Notes under the pieces: generated by a model | The model's database searches: none | What the model was told of the DNA's origin: nothing | Seen by the model: the letters and a program-made list of their open reading frames with translations, nothing else | Position numbers and translations under genes: made by a program | DNA from: Paracoccaceae bacterium | GTDB lineage: Bacteria; Pseudomonadota; Alphaproteobacteria; Rhodobacterales; Rhodobacteraceae | DNA length: 64,000 nucleotides | Reading direction: 5' to 3' | NCBI GenBank assembly: GCA_014872875.1 | Contig: WKFI01000010.1 | Coordinates: 1 to 64,000 of the forward strand | Shown: positions 62,354 through 64,000 of the stretch, in pieces | Layout of the letters: each line of letters begins with the position of its first letter | Numbering within the stretch: position 1 is the stretch's first letter

Positions 62354-63235
62354 ATGACCGACACCGATCTAATGACTCGCATCCGCGCCCTGCCGATCTG
62401 GCAGGGAGAGCTCGAAGCCAGTCCGCTGACCGGCGGTATTACCAATGTGAACTACAAGGTGACGGACGGATCCGGGTCCTATGTGGTGCGGGTGGGCGAC
62501 GACATCCCATTGCATCAGGTGATGCGCTTCAACGAACTGGCCGCAAACCGTGCCGCTCACGCCGCCGGTTTGTCGCCCGCGGTGATCCATGCCTCTGGCG
62601 ATCTGACAGTGTTGCAGTTCATCGAAAGCCGCACCCTGACCGAAGCGGATGTGCGCGACCCGGCGCTCCTGCCCCGCGTTCTGGACCTTGTGAAGCGCTG
62701 CCATGTCGAAGTGCCTAAACACCTGCGTGGTCCGTCCCTGGTGTTTTGGGTTTTCCACGTCATCCGCGATTATGGCGCAACGCTTCTGGAGCGTGGATCG
62801 AGCCACAGCGCGTCGATCCCCGACCTGATCGAGACGGGCAACCGCCTGGAGCAACAAGCTGGTCCTTATGACATGGTTTTTGGCCATAACGACCTGCTCT
62901 GCGGCAACTTTCTGGATGATGGTAACCGGCTCTGGCTGATCGATTTCGACTATGCCGGGTTCAATTCGCCCCTCTTTGATCTGGGTGGACTGGCGTCGAA
63001 CAATGGGCTGTCGCAAGCCCAGGAAGAACTGATGCTCGAAAGCTATTTCGAAGCCCCGGTAACCGACGATTTGAGACATCGCTATGCGGCGATGAAATGT
63101 GCCTCTCTCCTGCGTGAAACCATGTGGAGCATGGTTTCTGAGATCACCTCCGACATCGACTTCGATTACGCGGGTTACACCGCCGAAAACCTCGCGCGGT
63201 TCCGCGCCTCCCTCAACGACTTTGAAAACACCTGA
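62354..63235 (+). CDS. Choline/ethanolamine kinase-like phosphotransferase (APH fold)
   Basis: A 293-residue kinase-like protein. The P-loop-like LTGGITNVNYKV (26-37) is followed by the catalytic HND motif GHNDLLCGN (177-185) and metal-binding IDFDYAG (196-202), as in choline kinase/LicA. It would phosphorylate a choline-like amino alcohol taken up by the ProXVW-like system. It starts one base after the proW stop. This chemistry next to an oxidising demethylase is unusual, since phosphorylation traps rather than degrades choline. Confidence 0.83.
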   Translation: MTDTDLMTRIRALPIWQGELEASPLTGGITNVNYKVTDGSGSYVVRVGDDIPLHQVMRFNELAANRAAHAAGLSPAVIHASGDLTVLQFIESRTLTEADVRDPALLPRVLDLVKRCHVEVPKHLRGPSLVFWVFHVIRDYGATLLERGSSHSASIPDLIETGNRLEQQAGPYDMVFGHNDLLCGNFLDDGNRLWLIDFDYAGFNSPLFDLGGLASNNGLSQAQEELMLESYFEAPVTDDLRHRYAAMKCASLLRETMWSMVSEITSDIDFDYAGYTAENLARFRASLNDFENT

Positions 63236-63243
63236 GGTCTGAC

Positions 63244-64000
63244 ATGACTGAACTCCCCTCCACAGCCAAAGCGGTCATCATCGGCGGCGGCATCATCGGT
63301 TGCTCGACCGCCTATCACCTGGCAAAGCTGGGCTGGACCGACACTGTCCTGCTGGAACGCAAGAAACTGACTTCGGGCACCACGTTCCATGCGGCAGGGC
63401 TGGTGGGCCAGTTGCGGTCCAACGCCAATATCACCCAGTTGCTGGGTTATTCGGTGGATCTGTACAAAAAGCTCGAGGAAGAAACCGGCCTCGGTACCGG
63501 GTGGAAAATGAACGGCGGCCTGCGGTTGGCCTGTAACGAAGAACGCTGGACCGAGGTGAAGCGGCAGGCGACCACGGCGCATTCATTTGGCCTGGACATG
63601 CAGTTACTGACCCCGAAAGAGGCACAGGAATTGTGGCCGTTGATGGATATCAGCGACGTCATCGGCGCGGCCTTTTTGCCCACCGATGGACAGGCGAACC
63701 CGTCGGACATAACCCAGGCGCTGGCCAAGGGCGCGCGGATGGCGGGCGCGAAGATCTTTGAAGACACCAAGGTCACAGATCTTGAGATCGAAAACGGCAA
63801 GATCCGCGCGGTGATCACCGAACATGGTCGCATCGAATGCGAAAAGGTCATCGTTTGCGCCGGTCAGTGGACCCGTGACTTCGCTGCCAAATTCGGCGTG
63901 AACGTGCCTCTGGTACCGATGGAGCACCAGTATATGGTTACCGAACCCTTTGGTGTTCCCGGCGACCTGCCCACCCTGCGCGACCCCGACCGTCTGACCT
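63244..64000 (+). CDS. Dimethylglycine/sarcosine dehydrogenase-like FAD protein (N-terminal part)
   Basis: The first 252 codons are seen; the gene runs off the window. The FAD motif AVIIGGGIIGCSTAYHLAKLG (residues 9-29) and SGTTFHAAGLVGQLR, with the His found at the covalent flavin site, match the DMGDH family. The sequence is a clear paralogue of the N-terminal module of the gene at 44793-47267. A GcvT half is expected beyond the window. It follows the kinase-like gene by 8 bases in the proX operon. Confidence 0.88.
   Translation, partial: MTELPSTAKAVIIGGGIIGCSTAYHLAKLGWTDTVLLERKKLTSGTTFHAAGLVGQLRSNANITQLLGYSVDLYKKLEEETGLGTGWKMNGGLRLACNEERWTEVKRQATTAHSFGLDMQLLTPKEAQELWPLMDISDVIGAAFLPTDGQANPSDITQALAKGARMAGAKIFEDTKVTDLEIENGKIRAVITEHGRIECEKVIVCAGQWTRDFAAKFGVNVPLVPMEHQYMVTEPFGVPGDLPTLRDPDRLT

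Overview
The window looks like a chromosomal segment of a marine alphaproteobacterium of the Roseobacter group (Rhodobacteraceae). This is inferred from the GC-rich coding style, tightly packed ATGA-overlapping operons, many ABC transporters for organic solutes, betaine and methylamine-type catabolic genes, and short intergenic repeats of a kind I associate with this family. No phage, transposase, CRISPR array or rRNA was seen. One tRNA (Gln, UUG) is present.

Layout. 0-4.4 kb: start of an unknown minus-strand gene, a TauE/SafE-type permease, a secreted zincin-like protein and a Tat-exported alkylsulfatase. 4.9-10.4 kb: a urease operon (ureD, ureA, a 53-residue His-rich membrane peptide, ureB, ureC, a DUF1127 gene, ureE, ureF, ureG), followed upstream by a decayed relic of a urea-type (urtE-like) transporter ATPase. 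11.2-16.3 kb: tRNA-Gln, a quinone reductase, an HLD-I haloalkane dehalogenase, a winged-helix/TPR regulator and a Tat-exported metallo-beta-lactamase-fold protein. 16.4-23.9 kb: a branched-chain-type ABC transporter operon with an acyl-CoA synthetase and a divergent TetR regulator, suggesting uptake plus CoA activation of a carboxylic acid. 24-29.3 kb: a BKACE enzyme, a PHP phosphoesterase, a ThDP enzyme, and a divergent GntR plus an Asp/Glu-racemase-family protein. 29.4-34 kb: TetR divergent from a four-gene overlapping operon (flavin monooxygenase, BASS transporter, epimerase, SDR). 34.7-35.8 kb: class III alcohol dehydrogenase. 36-43.2 kb: ugpBAEC-ugpQ-HAD-DeoR-RidA, for glycerophosphodiester and glycerol-3-phosphate uptake and use.

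43.8-64 kb is a quaternary-amine region. It holds a GlxA/GbdR-type AraC regulator, a dimethylglycine-dehydrogenase-like FAD/GcvT protein, an enolase-superfamily protein with an odd active site, a non-pyrrolysine MttB-family methyltransferase and a divergent LysR. Two AhpD-fold proteins, a polar amino-acid-type ABC transporter and a creatininase-family amidohydrolase follow, then an adenylate cyclase with a TPR tail, a DeoR regulator, a proXVW-like transporter (with a double-length permease), a choline-kinase-like protein and the start of a second dimethylglycine/sarcosine dehydrogenase-like gene cut by the window end. Together these suggest import and stepwise N-demethylation of methylated amines feeding one-carbon units to tetrahydrofolate. 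The substrates are not known from sequence.

The most notable items are the enolase/MttB/FAD-GcvT cluster, the urtE relic beside urease, the small peptide inside the urease operon, tandem CACAAA operators at the DeoR/proX promoter, a 3' UTR repeat of about 65 bp present twice, and intercistronic hairpins directly after two binding-protein genes.
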